Source: Andeanibacterium fulvum
GTDB lineage: Bacteria; Pseudomonadota; Alphaproteobacteria; Sphingomonadales; Sphingomonadaceae
Reading direction: 5' to 3'
Length of the DNA: 64,000 nucleotides
Assembly: GCF_037154085.1 (NCBI RefSeq)
Contig: NZ_JBANRM010000003.1
Span: 124,001 to 188,000 of the forward strand
Position 1 is the first letter of the stretch; each line of letters opens with the position of its first letter. This document shows positions 1-8,476 of this stretch, piece by piece. Made by a program: the position numbers and the translations under genes. The notes beneath the pieces were generated by a model. That model searched no databases. It worked only from the letters and a program-made list of their open reading frames with translations, and was not told the DNA's origin.

Positions 1-39
1 CCGCTTGTGCATGTTGCAGTTTGATTACATAAGATCGCG

Positions 40-717
40 ATGACAACAGGCCAAAAGGCTCACCAGCCCGTCGCACGGATTCAGCAGAATGTTCTGGCCG
101 TGTCCGAACGTCGGCTCCTCAACTGGATATGCGCGAGGCTGCCCGCGTGGGTTACGCCCGATATATTGACCGGGACCGGCGTTGTCGGGGCCTTCGCGAT
201 CTTTGCCGGATATGCCCTGAGCACCTTCGGCGTTTATTGGCTGTGGCTGGCGATCGCCGGTTACTTCATCCAGTGGTTCGGCGATTCACTCGACGGCAGC
301 CTTGCCCGGTTCCGCAAGATCGAACGGCCGCGCTTCGGCTATTTCATCGATCACAGCTGCGACGGGTTGACCCTGCTGCTGATCCTCGCCGGCATCGGCC
401 TCAGCCCCTATGTTTCCTTCAACGTCGCCATGGTGACGCTCGCAGGCTATCTCCTGCTGTCTATCCACGCCTTCCTTGCCACGCATGTGCTGGGCGAAAT
501 GCGCCTGTCCTATCTCGCGATGGGCCCCACGGAGCTTCGCTTCGTGTTGATCGGCACCACCTTCGTGATGATGGGCATGGGCTATGATCGGGACTGGTTC
601 GCCAACGTATCGGGCTTTGACCTGACGTTTGGCGGGGCAGGCGCGCTGATGATCCTGCTGTTCGTGATCCAGACGCTGAAAACCGCGAAGCAACTGGCTG
701 CGGAAGAGCGCCGGTAA
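40..717 (+). CDS. CDP-alcohol phosphatidyltransferase family membrane protein
   Basis: An integral membrane enzyme of 225 residues that should transfer a phosphoalcohol from a CDP-alcohol, as in phospholipid head-group synthesis. The family motif DG-x2-AR-x9-G-x3-D-x3-D is complete: D85, G86, A89, R90, G100, D104 and D108. About six hydrophobic segments surround it (roughly 45-63, 66-82, 108-122, 125-145, 165-178, 190-210). The acceptor alcohol cannot be read from the motif, so PgsA-, PssA- or Pcs-like roles all remain possible. It ends 24 bases before the convergent ccrM stop codon. Family confidence is high; substrate is unknown. Confidence 0.9.
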   Translation: MTTGQKAHQPVARIQQNVLAVSERRLLNWICARLPAWVTPDILTGTGVVGAFAIFAGYALSTFGVYWLWLAIAGYFIQWFGDSLDGSLARFRKIERPRFGYFIDHSCDGLTLLLILAGIGLSPYVSFNVAMVTLAGYLLLSIHAFLATHVLGEMRLSYLAMGPTELRFVLIGTTFVMMGMGYDRDWFANVSGFDLTFGGAGALMILLFVIQTLKTAKQLAAEERR

Positions 718-741
718 TCCGGCGCCCTTCCCGCGCGATCA

Positions 742-1875
742 TCAGTCCTCAATAGTCAGCAGGTAGAGCTGGCGCAACGCGTCCAGCGGCTTCACTTCGC
801 CCTGGTGTTCCATGTGCCAGAAGGTCCAGCCGTTGCAGCTGGGCGCGCCCTGCAAATTCTTGCCCACGCCGTGGATCGAGCCGGTTTCCGTACCCGAGAT
901 GACCGAGCCGTCTGCCCGCACCTGCGCGTGGAAGCGGCCCTTCTTGTCGAACAGGGCAGTGCCCGGCGCGATCAGCCCGGCTTCCACCAGCGCGCCGAAG
1001 GCTACGCGCGGCGCGTCCTTGCGGCTCTGCATCGTCTTCAAGGCGCTTTCATCGAGGGGCAGGGCCATCTCGATACGTTCCAGCGCGGCTTCACGATAAG
1101 TGCCTTCGCGCTCGCAGCCGATCCATTCGCGGCCAAGGCGCTTGGCGACCGCACCGGTGGTGCCCGTGCCGAAGAACGGGTCGAGCACGACGTCGCCCTT
1201 CTCCGTGGTGGCCAGCATCACGCGATAGAGCAGCGCTTCAGGCTTCTGGGTAGGGTGGACCTTTGACCCGGCCTTCTTCAGGCGTTCCTGCCCGCTGCAG
1301 ATCGGGATCACCCAGTCACTGCGCATCTGAAGTTCGTCATTCAACGTCTTCATCGCGCGATAGTTGAAGTGATATTTCGCCTTCTCGCCCTGCGAGGCCC
1401 AGATCAGCGTCTCATGCGCATTGGTGAAACGCGTGCCCCGGAAATTGGGCATCGGGTTGGACTTGCGCCAGATGATGTCGTTCAGGATCCAGAAGCCCAG
1501 ATCCTGCAGGATCGCGCCGACGCGGAAGATGTTGTGATAGGAACCGATCACCCACAGCGACCCGTCCGGCTTGAGCACGCGGCGCGCCTCGGTCAGCCAG
1601 TCGCGGGTGAAATCGTCATAGGCCTTGAAGCTGTCGAACCGGTCCCAATCGTCGGTCACCGCGTCAACATGGCTCCCGTCGGGACGATTGAGATCGCCCC
1701 CCAGCTGGAGGTTATAGGGCGGATCGGCGAAGACCATGTCCACGCTCGCCGCAGGCAGGCTACGCATGGCCTCGATGCAGTCGCCGGTCAGGATCGTGCT
1801 GAGCGGCAGTTCGGGCCTTGCGGCAATATCAGTCTTTCGCGCGGTAGTGCGCGGCCTTGTCAGGACTTGAACCAT
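742..1875 (-). CDS. ccrM: CcrM-type adenine methyltransferase (GANTC)
   Basis: A beta-class N6-adenine methyltransferase expected to methylate GANTC as the cell-cycle methyltransferase of alphaproteobacteria. DPPY sits at residues 51-54, followed by a target-recognition segment and then the SAM-binding FFGTGTT motif; this order defines the beta class. The last ~90 residues form the C-terminal extension typical of CcrM (RAMA-type). I place the start at the ATG at 1875, giving 377 residues close to the 358 of Caulobacter CcrM, with AGGGG about 9 bases upstream. The frame stays open to 2202, but that extension has no conserved sequence. The DNA upstream is packed with GANTC sites. No restriction gene lies nearby, as expected for an orphan methylase. 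Confidence 0.93.
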   Translation of the reverse strand: MVQVLTRPRTTARKTDIAARPELPLSTILTGDCIEAMRSLPAASVDMVFADPPYNLQLGGDLNRPDGSHVDAVTDDWDRFDSFKAYDDFTRDWLTEARRVLKPDGSLWVIGSYHNIFRVGAILQDLGFWILNDIIWRKSNPMPNFRGTRFTNAHETLIWASQGEKAKYHFNYRAMKTLNDELQMRSDWVIPICSGQERLKKAGSKVHPTQKPEALLYRVMLATTEKGDVVLDPFFGTGTTGAVAKRLGREWIGCEREGTYREAALERIEMALPLDESALKTMQSRKDAPRVAFGALVEAGLIAPGTALFDKKGRFHAQVRADGSVISGTETGSIHGVGKNLQGAPSCNGWTFWHMEHQGEVKPLDALRQLYLLTIED

Positions 1876-1907
1876 CAAAAAATACCCCTGTACTTGTCCA
1901 CAAGGGT

Positions 1908-2061
1908 GAATCCTCGCGAGTCCCGCGTCAACCCACGAGTCGCTCGCCATGCGGCGAGCCGAGTCCATGCTCCGACGAGAACGAAAAGAGTCCCACACAC
2001 CATGTTGAGTCCCGGCAGGCTGAGGGGACTCGATATGTAGGGGGTGTGGCCGCACGGACTC
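1908..2061. promoter_or_regulatory. Cluster of eight GANTC sites upstream of ccrM
   Basis: Eight GANTC sites fall within 154 bases: 1908-1912, 1918-1922, 1937-1941, 1961-1965, 1988-1992, 2007-2011, 2027-2031 and 2057-2061. Random sequence would give about 0.6. The spacing is mostly 15-30 bases. GANTC is the site methylated by CcrM, whose gene starts at 1875, so autoregulation through promoter methylation or hemimethylation is the obvious reading. The sites are seen directly; the regulatory role is inference. Confidence 0.75.
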
Positions 2062-2158
2062 GAGTGCGGATTTTTTCATCCACCCTTGCGGTTTCGCCGC
2101 GCACGGGCACACTGCGCCCCTCGGGGATTTCCGACCGGACCGCCGGAGGGAGTGGGCT

Positions 2159-2872
2159 ATGACATTGCAGGTAATCGGGGCCGGCCTCGGCCGCACGGGC
2201 ACGTTTTCGCTGAAATTCGCGCTGGAACATCTGGGCTTCGGCCCCTGCTATCACATGTCGGAAGTGCTCGCCTCCGCGCGGCGCAGCGTGCCGCTCTGGC
2301 TCGATGCGGCACAAGGCAAGCCGGACTGGGATGCGATCTTCGACGGCTTCGTTTCGACCTGCGATTATCCCGGCTGCACCTATTGGCGCGAACTGGCGGC
2401 GCATTACCCGAAGGCGAAGATCATCCTCACCACCCGCGATGCCGATAGCTGGTTTGACTCAGTGAGCGCGACGATCTTCTCGGAGCCGCATCGCGCCACT
2501 TTCAGCGGCGGCCCGCTCGCCCCCTTCTTCGACGCAGCCGTTTATGCCGATTTCGGCGACCAGATCGGCGACAGGGCCTTCATGACCGACTATTTCCGCC
2601 GCTGGAACCAGCAGGTAATCGACGCCGTCCCGCCCGAACGGCTGCTGGTCTATTCCGCGCGCGAAGGCTGGGAACCGCTCTGCGCCTTTCTGGGCGCGCC
2701 CGTGCCGAACATGCCCTACCCCCGCGTGAACAGCCGCGAGGAACTGGCCCATGGGCGCGAGGAAGCTGGCCAACAGAGCGGCGAAAACCACTCCCCGCCC
2801 TCGCCCGAACAGCTGGAAGCCTTTGCCCGGTCCTACATCGACCAGCTCAAGGCGGAGGCCTTTGCGGGGTAG
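2159..2872 (+). CDS. Sulfotransferase family protein
   Basis: A cytoplasmic protein of 237 residues resembling the small sulfotransferase family whose N terminus reads VIGAGLGRTGT, the loop that holds the 5'-phosphosulfate of PAPS. The family transfers sulfate from PAPS to small molecules; the acceptor here is not known. A GGAGGG ribosome-binding site sits just upstream of the ATG. It lies between ccrM and rnhB, both on the opposite strand, and is followed by a palindromic repeat pair, which suggests local insertion between two genes often adjacent in alphaproteobacteria. Family call is good; function is open. Confidence 0.82.
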   Translation: MTLQVIGAGLGRTGTFSLKFALEHLGFGPCYHMSEVLASARRSVPLWLDAAQGKPDWDAIFDGFVSTCDYPGCTYWRELAAHYPKAKIILTTRDADSWFDSVSATIFSEPHRATFSGGPLAPFFDAAVYADFGDQIGDRAFMTDYFRRWNQQVIDAVPPERLLVYSAREGWEPLCAFLGAPVPNMPYPRVNSREELAHGREEAGQQSGENHSPPSPEQLEAFARSYIDQLKAEAFAG

Positions 2873-2924
2873 GAGTTGCGCGGCTCACTCTCAGGGAATG
2901 GTGCCCCCTTCACTCACCTCCGCC

Positions 2925-3053
2925 CGTCCTGAGCCTGTCGAAGGGCGCGCTAGACGGTAGTTCTTGGAAGAATGCCCAACGGGCCGCTTCACGCTTCGCT
3001 ATGCCCCGGCTTAAATGCCAGCGCGCGCCCTTCGACAGGCTCAGGGCGAGCGG
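2925..3053. repeat. Inverted repeat pair, family R1 (TCGACA/AGCTCAGG type)
   Basis: Two arms of about 27 bases, 2925-2950 and 3023-3053, are near-perfect inverted copies around a ~70-base centre. Each carries the core CCTTCGACAGGCTCAGG or its complement. The same element recurs near 18.0, 39.6, 51.1 and 59.4 kb. The minus-strand arm may also act as a termination hairpin after rnhB. No transposase is present. Confidence 0.85.
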
Positions 3054-3113
3054 ATGTTGGTAGAATCCGGAACCGGGATATCCGCAGGCCACGCACTTCG
3101 GGCACTTCCGCCC

Positions 3114-3749
3114 CTAGAACAGCTCCATCTGGGCCACCGGCGCGAAGCTCCTGCGGTGCAGCGGGCTTGGTCCATGGGCGCGCAAAGCGGCGAGATGTTC
3201 GGGCGTGCCGTAGCCCATGTTCTTCTCCCAGCCATAGTGCGGGTGCGCCTGTGCGGCTTCGCGCATCATGCGGTCGCGATATTCCTTGGCGATGATCGAG
3301 GCGGACGAGATCGCCGGCTCCAGCGCATCGCCGCCCACGATGGCGCGCGCGGGCCAGCGCCATTCCTCGCGCCTGCCGGCGGGCGTCATATTGCCGTCGA
3401 TCAGCACCTGCACCGGTTCGGCATCGAGCACGCGGCAGAGATTGGCCACGGCGTGGCTCATCGCCAGCATGGTGGCCTGGAAGATATTGATCCGGTCGAT
3501 CTCCTCCACCTCCACCACACCAATGCCCCAGGCACAGCGGGCGCGGATCTTGCCGTCCAGCACCGCGCGCTTGGCGGGGGACAACTTCTTGGAATCGTCC
3601 AGACCTTTGGGCCGGGGCTTGCACAGCACCACCGCAGCGGCCACAACCGGCCCGGCCAGCGGCCCGCGACCAGCCTCGTCCACACCGGCGAGAATGTTTT
3701 CCGCACCAAGCTCGGCACAAAAACGAGGATCGGGTGTTGAGCAGAGCAT
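3114..3749 (-). CDS. rnhB: Ribonuclease HII
   Basis: Removes ribonucleotides from DNA and the RNA of RNA-DNA hybrids. The 211-residue protein has the RNase HII signature GVDEAGRGPLAG with catalytic D24 and E25, and later the conserved DSKKLS and HPHYGWEKNMGYGT segments. Length is normal for the family. The ATG at 3749 overlaps, on the opposite strand, the ATG of the sugar dehydrogenase starting at 3748, so the two start codons share two bases. A start further in would remove part of the first strand before GVDEAG, so I keep this one. No strong ribosome-binding site is visible. Confidence 0.93.
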   Translation of the reverse strand: MLCSTPDPRFCAELGAENILAGVDEAGRGPLAGPVVAAAVVLCKPRPKGLDDSKKLSPAKRAVLDGKIRARCAWGIGVVEVEEIDRINIFQATMLAMSHAVANLCRVLDAEPVQVLIDGNMTPAGRREEWRWPARAIVGGDALEPAISSASIIAKEYRDRMMREAAQAHPHYGWEKNMGYGTPEHLAALRAHGPSPLHRRSFAPVAQMELF

Positions 3750-4929
3750 GAACAGGAATTTCCGGGCTTCTGCCCCGCTTCTTGCCCTTGCTGCGCTTGC
3801 CCTCGCAAGCTGTAACTCCGCCTATTCCGGGGATAGTTCGGCGCAATCCGTCGTAAATTCGACAGAGGACACGATCGGCCCCTTCGCCGTCACCCAGATG
3901 GGCGCCTTCAATGAGCCTTGGGCAATGGCGTTCGAGCCGGGCACCGGCAATCTGTTCATCACCGAGAAGAAGGGCGCGATCCAGTTCCTGACGCCCAGCG
4001 GCGCCATCGGCGAGGTGAGCGGCGCGCCGCAAGTGGCCTATGGCGGCCAGGGCGGGCTCGGCGATTTTGCCTTCGCGCCCGATTACACGACCAGTCACCG
4101 CATCTATCTGAGCTGGGCCGAACGCGCGGAAGAGCCCAATCCTGAGAACAAGCGCCGCGCCGTGGTCGGCATGGGCAAGCTCAACTGCTCCACCGATACG
4201 AAATGTGCGATTGAGGGGCTCAAGGTCATCTGGCGGCAGGAGCCTGCCATCGCCAGCTTCGGCCACTTCTCCCACCGCATCGCCTTCTCGCCTGACGGCA
4301 ATCACCTGTTCGTCACCAGCGGAGAACGGATGCAGGGCGCCCCGGCGCAGGACCTGACGACCAATCTCGGCAAGGTCGTCCGCCTGCTGCCCGACGGCAG
4401 GCCAGCGCCCGGCAATCCCTATGCCTCCATGGGCGGCGTGTCCGCACAGATCTGGTCTTACGGCCACCGCAACCTGCTGGGCCTGAAGTTCGATGGCCAA
4501 GGCCGGCTGTGGGAGCTTGAGCACGGCCCGGCGGGCGGAGACGAACTGAACCTTGTCGAGCCCGGCAAGAATTACGGCTGGCCGCTGGTTTCGGAGGGTG
4601 ACGATTATTCGGGCACTCCGATCCCCCGCAACGCCACTCGCCCCGATCTCGCCACTCCGGCGATCAGCTGGAACCCGGTTATCGCGCCGGGCGATTTCAT
4701 CTTCTATTCGGGCGGCCTGTTCCCGCAATGGCGCGGAAATGCGCTGATCGCCGGGCTCAAGACCCAGGCGCTGGTGCGCGTGGCGATCGAAGGCGACAAG
4801 GCACGCGAGGTGGAGCGGATCAATCTCGGCATGCGTCTGCGCGATATCGTCCAGGGCCCGGATGGCGCCATCTGGGTGGTGGGCGATGGGCCGGGCGGCA
4901 AGCTGCTGAAGCTCACTCCGAAGGAATAG
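3748..4929 (+). CDS. PQQ-dependent sugar dehydrogenase-like lipoprotein
   Basis: A glucose/sorbosone dehydrogenase (six-bladed beta-propeller) of 393 residues. The start at 3748 gives a lipoprotein signal peptide with lipobox LASC and lipidated C22, so it should be membrane-anchored in the periplasm. Typical segments are the GEVSGAPQV-like entry, GHRNLLGLKFD, LWELEHGP, and NYGWPLVSEG near the C-terminal third. The family oxidises aldoses using PQQ, but several homologues have no proven cofactor. The frame is open far upstream, antisense to rnhB, which I treat as shadow. The start codon overlaps that of divergent rnhB. Confidence 0.85.
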   Translation: MNRNFRASAPLLALAALALASCNSAYSGDSSAQSVVNSTEDTIGPFAVTQMGAFNEPWAMAFEPGTGNLFITEKKGAIQFLTPSGAIGEVSGAPQVAYGGQGGLGDFAFAPDYTTSHRIYLSWAERAEEPNPENKRRAVVGMGKLNCSTDTKCAIEGLKVIWRQEPAIASFGHFSHRIAFSPDGNHLFVTSGERMQGAPAQDLTTNLGKVVRLLPDGRPAPGNPYASMGGVSAQIWSYGHRNLLGLKFDGQGRLWELEHGPAGGDELNLVEPGKNYGWPLVSEGDDYSGTPIPRNATRPDLATPAISWNPVIAPGDFIFYSGGLFPQWRGNALIAGLKTQALVRVAIEGDKAREVERINLGMRLRDIVQGPDGAIWVVGDGPGGKLLKLTPKE

Positions 4930-5035
4930 CGCGACGCGGGCAATGTGCCCGTTACCCCGCACCCTTTTGACGATAATCTCAACCAATGCACTTTTGATTG
5001 CGCCACACCGCGCTTGACCCTATCGCGCGCGGCCC

Positions 5036-5563
5036 ATGGACGCTGCCGACTCTTCCCCCACCCTGATCCCGCTCGACGCGGTCGACCCCGCACTGGTCGA
5101 GGAATTGCTCGATCGTGCATTCGGGCCGGGCAGGTTCGGCCGTACCGCCTACAAGGTGCGCGAGGGGATGGACTGGCTTCCCGGCCTGAGCTTCGCCGCG
5201 CTGGACAGTGAAGGCCATCTGGTCGGCACGATCCAGACCTGGCCGGTCGCCCTCACCGATCCGGAAGGGCGCGCCCATCCGATGCTGATGGTCGGACCGG
5301 TCGCGGTCGTTCCCGAACGTCAGGGCGAAGGTTTCGGTCAGGCCCTGATGCTGGCGATGCTCGGCGCACTGGACGAGCGTGCGCCCCTGCCGCAGGTCCT
5401 GATCGGCGATGCCGACTATTACGGGCGCTTCTTCGGCTTCAGCGCCGCCCCCACCGGCGAGTGGAAAGTTCCCGGCCCTTACGAGCGCGACCGGCTGCTG
5501 GTGCGCGCGGCAAACCCTGCAGTGCTCCCCAGGGAAGGAACGCTCGGCCCTTGGCGGGGCTAG
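5036..5563 (+). CDS. GNAT family N-acetyltransferase
   Basis: A 175-residue acetyl-CoA-dependent acetyltransferase of the YhbS type. The acetyl-CoA pyrophosphate loop RQGEGFG is at residues 95-101, preceded by the beta-4 strand LMVGPVAVVPE. The substrate is unknown. No ribosome-binding site is seen before the ATG, and a weak -10-like element (CCTATC) lies about 17 bases upstream, so the message could be leaderless; this is inference. It is 22 bases upstream of nudL and probably begins the GNAT-nudL-cca transcription unit. Confidence 0.85.
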   Translation: MDAADSSPTLIPLDAVDPALVEELLDRAFGPGRFGRTAYKVREGMDWLPGLSFAALDSEGHLVGTIQTWPVALTDPEGRAHPMLMVGPVAVVPERQGEGFGQALMLAMLGALDERAPLPQVLIGDADYYGRFFGFSAAPTGEWKVPGPYERDRLLVRAANPAVLPREGTLGPWRG

Positions 5564-5585
5564 GCAGTTCTGGCAGGGCAAACTC

Positions 5586-6191
5586 ATGAGCCCGCTATTC
5601 GACAGGCTTAAGACCATCTTCGATGAAGGCCATGGCATTCAGCTTCCCGGCCTGCGGACCGATGCGGCTTTTGCCCCGCCCGGCGAAGTGCGCCCGGCCG
5701 CAGTGATGATCGGTGTTACCGACCGGGCAGAACCGGGCGTGATCCTGACGCACCGCCCGCTAGGCATGCGCCAGCATGCCGGCCAGGTGGCGTTTCCCGG
5801 CGGCAAGCTCGATCCGGGCGAAGATGCGGTTGCGGCCGCTCTTCGCGAGACGCACGAGGAGCTTGGCATAAGTCCTTCCAATATCTCGATTATCGGGGCA
5901 ACGGATCGCTTCATTACCGGCACCGGATATGACATTACACCGGTGATGGGCGTGCTGCCCCCCGACCTGCCGATCGTGCCCAATCCGCATGAGGTTTCCG
6001 ACTGGTTCGAAGCGCCGCTGCACTTCGTGCTCGATCCGGCGAACCGGGTGCGCAAGCAGGCCGAATATCGCGGGCGCCTGCGCGAATATACAGAGATCGT
6101 GTGGGAGGGGCACCGCATCTGGGGCGTCACCGCTGCGATTATCGAGAACCTCTCGGAACGGCTCGCCTGGGAAGGACTCATTCGTGGCTGA
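5586..6191 (+). CDS. nudL: CoA pyrophosphatase, NUDIX hydrolase
   Basis: Hydrolyses CoA and acyl-CoA to phosphopantetheine and 3',5'-ADP. The Nudix box runs from G72 to I95 (GG-x5-E-x7-RE-x2-EELGI), preceded by the CoA-pyrophosphatase signature LTHR...HAGQVAFPGG that distinguishes this subfamily. At 201 residues it is normal in length; the start at 5586 was chosen because the longer frame reads into the preceding gene. The stop overlaps the GTG start of cca by eight bases, indicating translational coupling. CoA turnover next to tRNA end repair has no obvious functional logic beyond co-transcription. Confidence 0.9.
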   Translation: MSPLFDRLKTIFDEGHGIQLPGLRTDAAFAPPGEVRPAAVMIGVTDRAEPGVILTHRPLGMRQHAGQVAFPGGKLDPGEDAVAAALRETHEELGISPSNISIIGATDRFITGTGYDITPVMGVLPPDLPIVPNPHEVSDWFEAPLHFVLDPANRVRKQAEYRGRLREYTEIVWEGHRIWGVTAAIIENLSERLAWEGLIRG

Positions 6192-7374
6192 ATTCCTTCC
6201 CCCCGCTCATTGGACCCAGCGCGAAGACCTCGCCCGGATGGTGAGCGCGCTCGGCAATGGACCGGACGGCACCGCCCTTGCCCGCTGGGTCGGCGGCGCC
6301 GTGCGCGACAGCCTGCTGGGAGTTGAGCCCTTCGATATCGACGCAGCCACGCCTCTCAAGCCTCGCGACGTCATGGCGCGGCTGGAACGGGCCGGTATCC
6401 GCACTATCCCCACCGGGATCGATCACGGCACGGTCACGGCCCTGCTGACCGGAGGCAAGGTGGAGATCACCACCCTGCGCCGCGATGTTTCCACCGACGG
6501 GCGCCGGGCTACCGTGGAATATGCCAGCGAATGGCGCGACGATGCGGCACGACGGGATTTCACGATCAACGCGCTCTATGTCGATCCCCGCACACTGGAG
6601 ATCTTCGACTATTTCGGCGGGATGGAAGACCTTGCCGCGCGGCGCGTGCGCTTCATCGGCGATGCCCGCCATCGCATCCGCGAGGATCACTTGCGCATCC
6701 TGCGCTATTACCGCTTCCAGGCCCGCTTCGGCTCCGGCCTCGATAGCGAGGCGGAGGAAGCCTGCGCGGAACTCGCCGCCACGCTCAAGGGCCTCAGCCG
6801 CGAGCGTGTGGCGATGGAACTGCTCAATCTGCTCGGCCTGCCCGATCCGACCGCGACATTGCTGCGGATGCATGCACGCGGCGTGCTGGGCGTTGTCCTG
6901 CCTGAGGCCACACACCATGCGATCGAAAGCCTGCCTGACCTGATCGCGGCGGAAAAGGCAGCGAACCTCTCCCCGCTGGCAATCCGCCGCATGGAGGCGC
7001 TGCTGCCGCCCCTCCCTGCGGTCGCGGAAGGCGTTGCGGCACGGCTGCGCCTGTCGAGGAACCAGCGCGAGCGCCTCTCCTGCGTCGCCGAACGCCAGGC
7101 CGATGATGGCGAGAACCCCCATGCCCTGGCCTATCGCTGCGGACTGGACTGCGCGGTGGACCGGCTGCTGCTCTGCGGGGCCGATCCCTCTTCACTGGCG
7201 GGCTGGAAAATTCCCGAACTGCCGCTCAAGGGCGGAGAAATCGTCCGGCGCGGAGTGAAGGCCGGGCCGGACGTGGCGCGCATCCTGCGGTCGGTCGAGG
7301 CGCGCTGGATCGCCGAAGGCTTCCCCGGCCGCGAGCGCGTGCTCGATTTGCTCGAGAGCGAACTACCCGCCTGA
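6184..7374 (+). CDS. CCA tRNA nucleotidyltransferase
   Basis: Class II nucleotidyltransferase that adds or repairs the CCA end of tRNAs. The polymerase core shows G37-G38-AVRD and the metal-binding D51-I-D53, and motif RRDFTINALY follows, then the RNA-binding segment IREDHLRILRYYRF. The start is GTG at 6184 with GGAAGGA eight to fifteen bases upstream, overlapping the nudL stop; this gives 396 residues. The alphaproteobacterial form lacks the HD domain of the E. coli enzyme, as here. Poly(A) polymerase is the alternative, less likely given length and motif order. Confidence 0.9.
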   Translation: MAEFLPPAHWTQREDLARMVSALGNGPDGTALARWVGGAVRDSLLGVEPFDIDAATPLKPRDVMARLERAGIRTIPTGIDHGTVTALLTGGKVEITTLRRDVSTDGRRATVEYASEWRDDAARRDFTINALYVDPRTLEIFDYFGGMEDLAARRVRFIGDARHRIREDHLRILRYYRFQARFGSGLDSEAEEACAELAATLKGLSRERVAMELLNLLGLPDPTATLLRMHARGVLGVVLPEATHHAIESLPDLIAAEKAANLSPLAIRRMEALLPPLPAVAEGVAARLRLSRNQRERLSCVAERQADDGENPHALAYRCGLDCAVDRLLLCGADPSSLAGWKIPELPLKGGEIVRRGVKAGPDVARILRSVEARWIAEGFPGRERVLDLLESELPA

Positions 7375-7488
7375 ACGGGGGCCTTGGCCCTGCTTCAGCC
7401 CCACTTCATCCCGGACTTGCGACCTTTGGGCGTTGCCAATCCAGAGGATTGATGGATAAGACATCGATACATATTGCGAGCGGCGCTC

Positions 7489-7504
7489 GATATCCTTGGA
7501 TATC
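7489..7504. repeat. Perfect inverted repeat in the 7.4-7.6 kb gap
   Basis: GATATCC-TT-GGATATC forms a perfect 7+7 palindrome about 150 bases before the secreted repeat protein. A second, GC-rich palindrome (GCGAGCGGCGCTCG) lies just upstream at about 7475-7488. The rest of 7375-7657 shows no gene I can support. An operator role is possible but unproven. Confidence 0.4.
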
Positions 7505-7657
7505 AGTCCGACCCGTTTCGGTTGCGGCCATGGTTGCATCCCGAATCCACCCATCTGCGGTGTCGGTGGCTCGCTATCCGGTTCTTGCGTTCCATGCGCA
7601 GGGGTATTGCCCGGCTTGCGGGCGTTCGGTTCGGTTGAACTAAGACGGAGTAGGTTG

Positions 7658-8407
7658 ATGAAATTCACGAAGTTGGTCGCGGCTTCCCTTCTTGCCGTGG
7701 CGAGCATCCCAGCGGCGGCGCAGAGCGATGTGGGCCTGGCCGTTGGGGCGACTGTCTACGGTTCGGACGCCGGCGAAGTGGGCAAGATCGTGGAAGTGGG
7801 TGACGGCTATGTCATCGTGGATACCGGCACGCATAAGGCAACCCTGCCCAATGAATCCTTCGGCAAGGGCGCCAAGGGCCCGCTGATCGGCCTCACCAAG
7901 GCCGGGCTCGACGAATTCGTGGCGAATGCCAATGCCGAAGCCGCCGCAAAGCTCGCCGAAGTGCTCAAGGCGGATGCCGGCATCGTGGGCGCGGCCGGCG
8001 GCGATCTCGGCAAGGTCAAGTCGATCGAGGCCGACGGCACGGTGGTGGTGACCTACAAGGGTGTCGACGCGGCTTTCCCGAAGGACCAGTTCTACGCCAA
8101 CGAAGCAGGCCAGCTGGCCCTGCCCTACACAGCCGACCAGCTCGATCAGGCGCTTGCCCCGCAGTTCGAAGCGGCCGCGAAGGCCAAGGCCGCGCTTGAT
8201 GCCGCGCTGACCGCGGGCAAGGCGGTCAAGACCTCCGACGGCGCCGAAGTCGGCAAGGTTCGCGAACTCGACGCCCAGGGCAATGTCGTGATCGACCGCA
8301 CCGCCGGCCCGATCACCCTGCCGCGCAATCTCTTCACGGCCGATGCGGCGGGCAACCCCGCGCTGCTGATCGACAAGGCCGCGCTCGACGCCGCGACCGG
8401 CGGCTGA
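7658..8407 (+). CDS. Secreted protein with three PRC-barrel-like repeats, unknown function
   Basis: I do not recognise a characterised homologue. The 249-residue product has a Sec signal peptide (MKFTKLVAASLLAVASIPAAA, cleavage near residue 22). The mature part contains three repeats of about 60-70 residues with the pattern VG..V...DG...GKV..I...G.VVVD......LP...F, reminiscent of PRC-barrel or small beta-barrel units. It is rich in Ala, Asp and Gly and has no Cys. Start chosen because the signal peptide begins there. A strong terminator follows at 8429-8465. Likely periplasmic or cell-surface; role unknown. Confidence 0.8.
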   Translation: MKFTKLVAASLLAVASIPAAAQSDVGLAVGATVYGSDAGEVGKIVEVGDGYVIVDTGTHKATLPNESFGKGAKGPLIGLTKAGLDEFVANANAEAAAKLAEVLKADAGIVGAAGGDLGKVKSIEADGTVVVTYKGVDAAFPKDQFYANEAGQLALPYTADQLDQALAPQFEAAAKAKAALDAALTAGKAVKTSDGAEVGKVRELDAQGNVVIDRTAGPITLPRNLFTADAAGNPALLIDKAALDAATGG

Positions 8408-8428
8408 CGCTTCAGCACATGACGACAG

Positions 8429-8465
8429 AAAAGGCCGGGTGCGAACAATCGCGCCCGGCCTTTTT
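8429..8465. terminator. Intrinsic terminator, probably bidirectional
   Basis: The stem GGCCGGGTGCG / CGCGCCCGGCC is followed by five T residues on the plus strand and preceded by four A residues, so it can serve both the 7658 gene and convergent parC. Confidence 0.85.
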
Positions 8466-8476
8466 CATTCAGCCAA

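Noticed and set aside
742..2202. Longer CcrM reading frame starting near 2202
   Set aside because: The first 109 residues are low-complexity, run through the GANTC cluster and into the start of the divergent sulfotransferase gene; the start at 1875 matches the family.
2989..4986. A 665-codon minus-strand frame over the sugar dehydrogenase and rnhB
   Set aside because: It is antisense to the dehydrogenase and out of frame with rnhB; no motif supports it.
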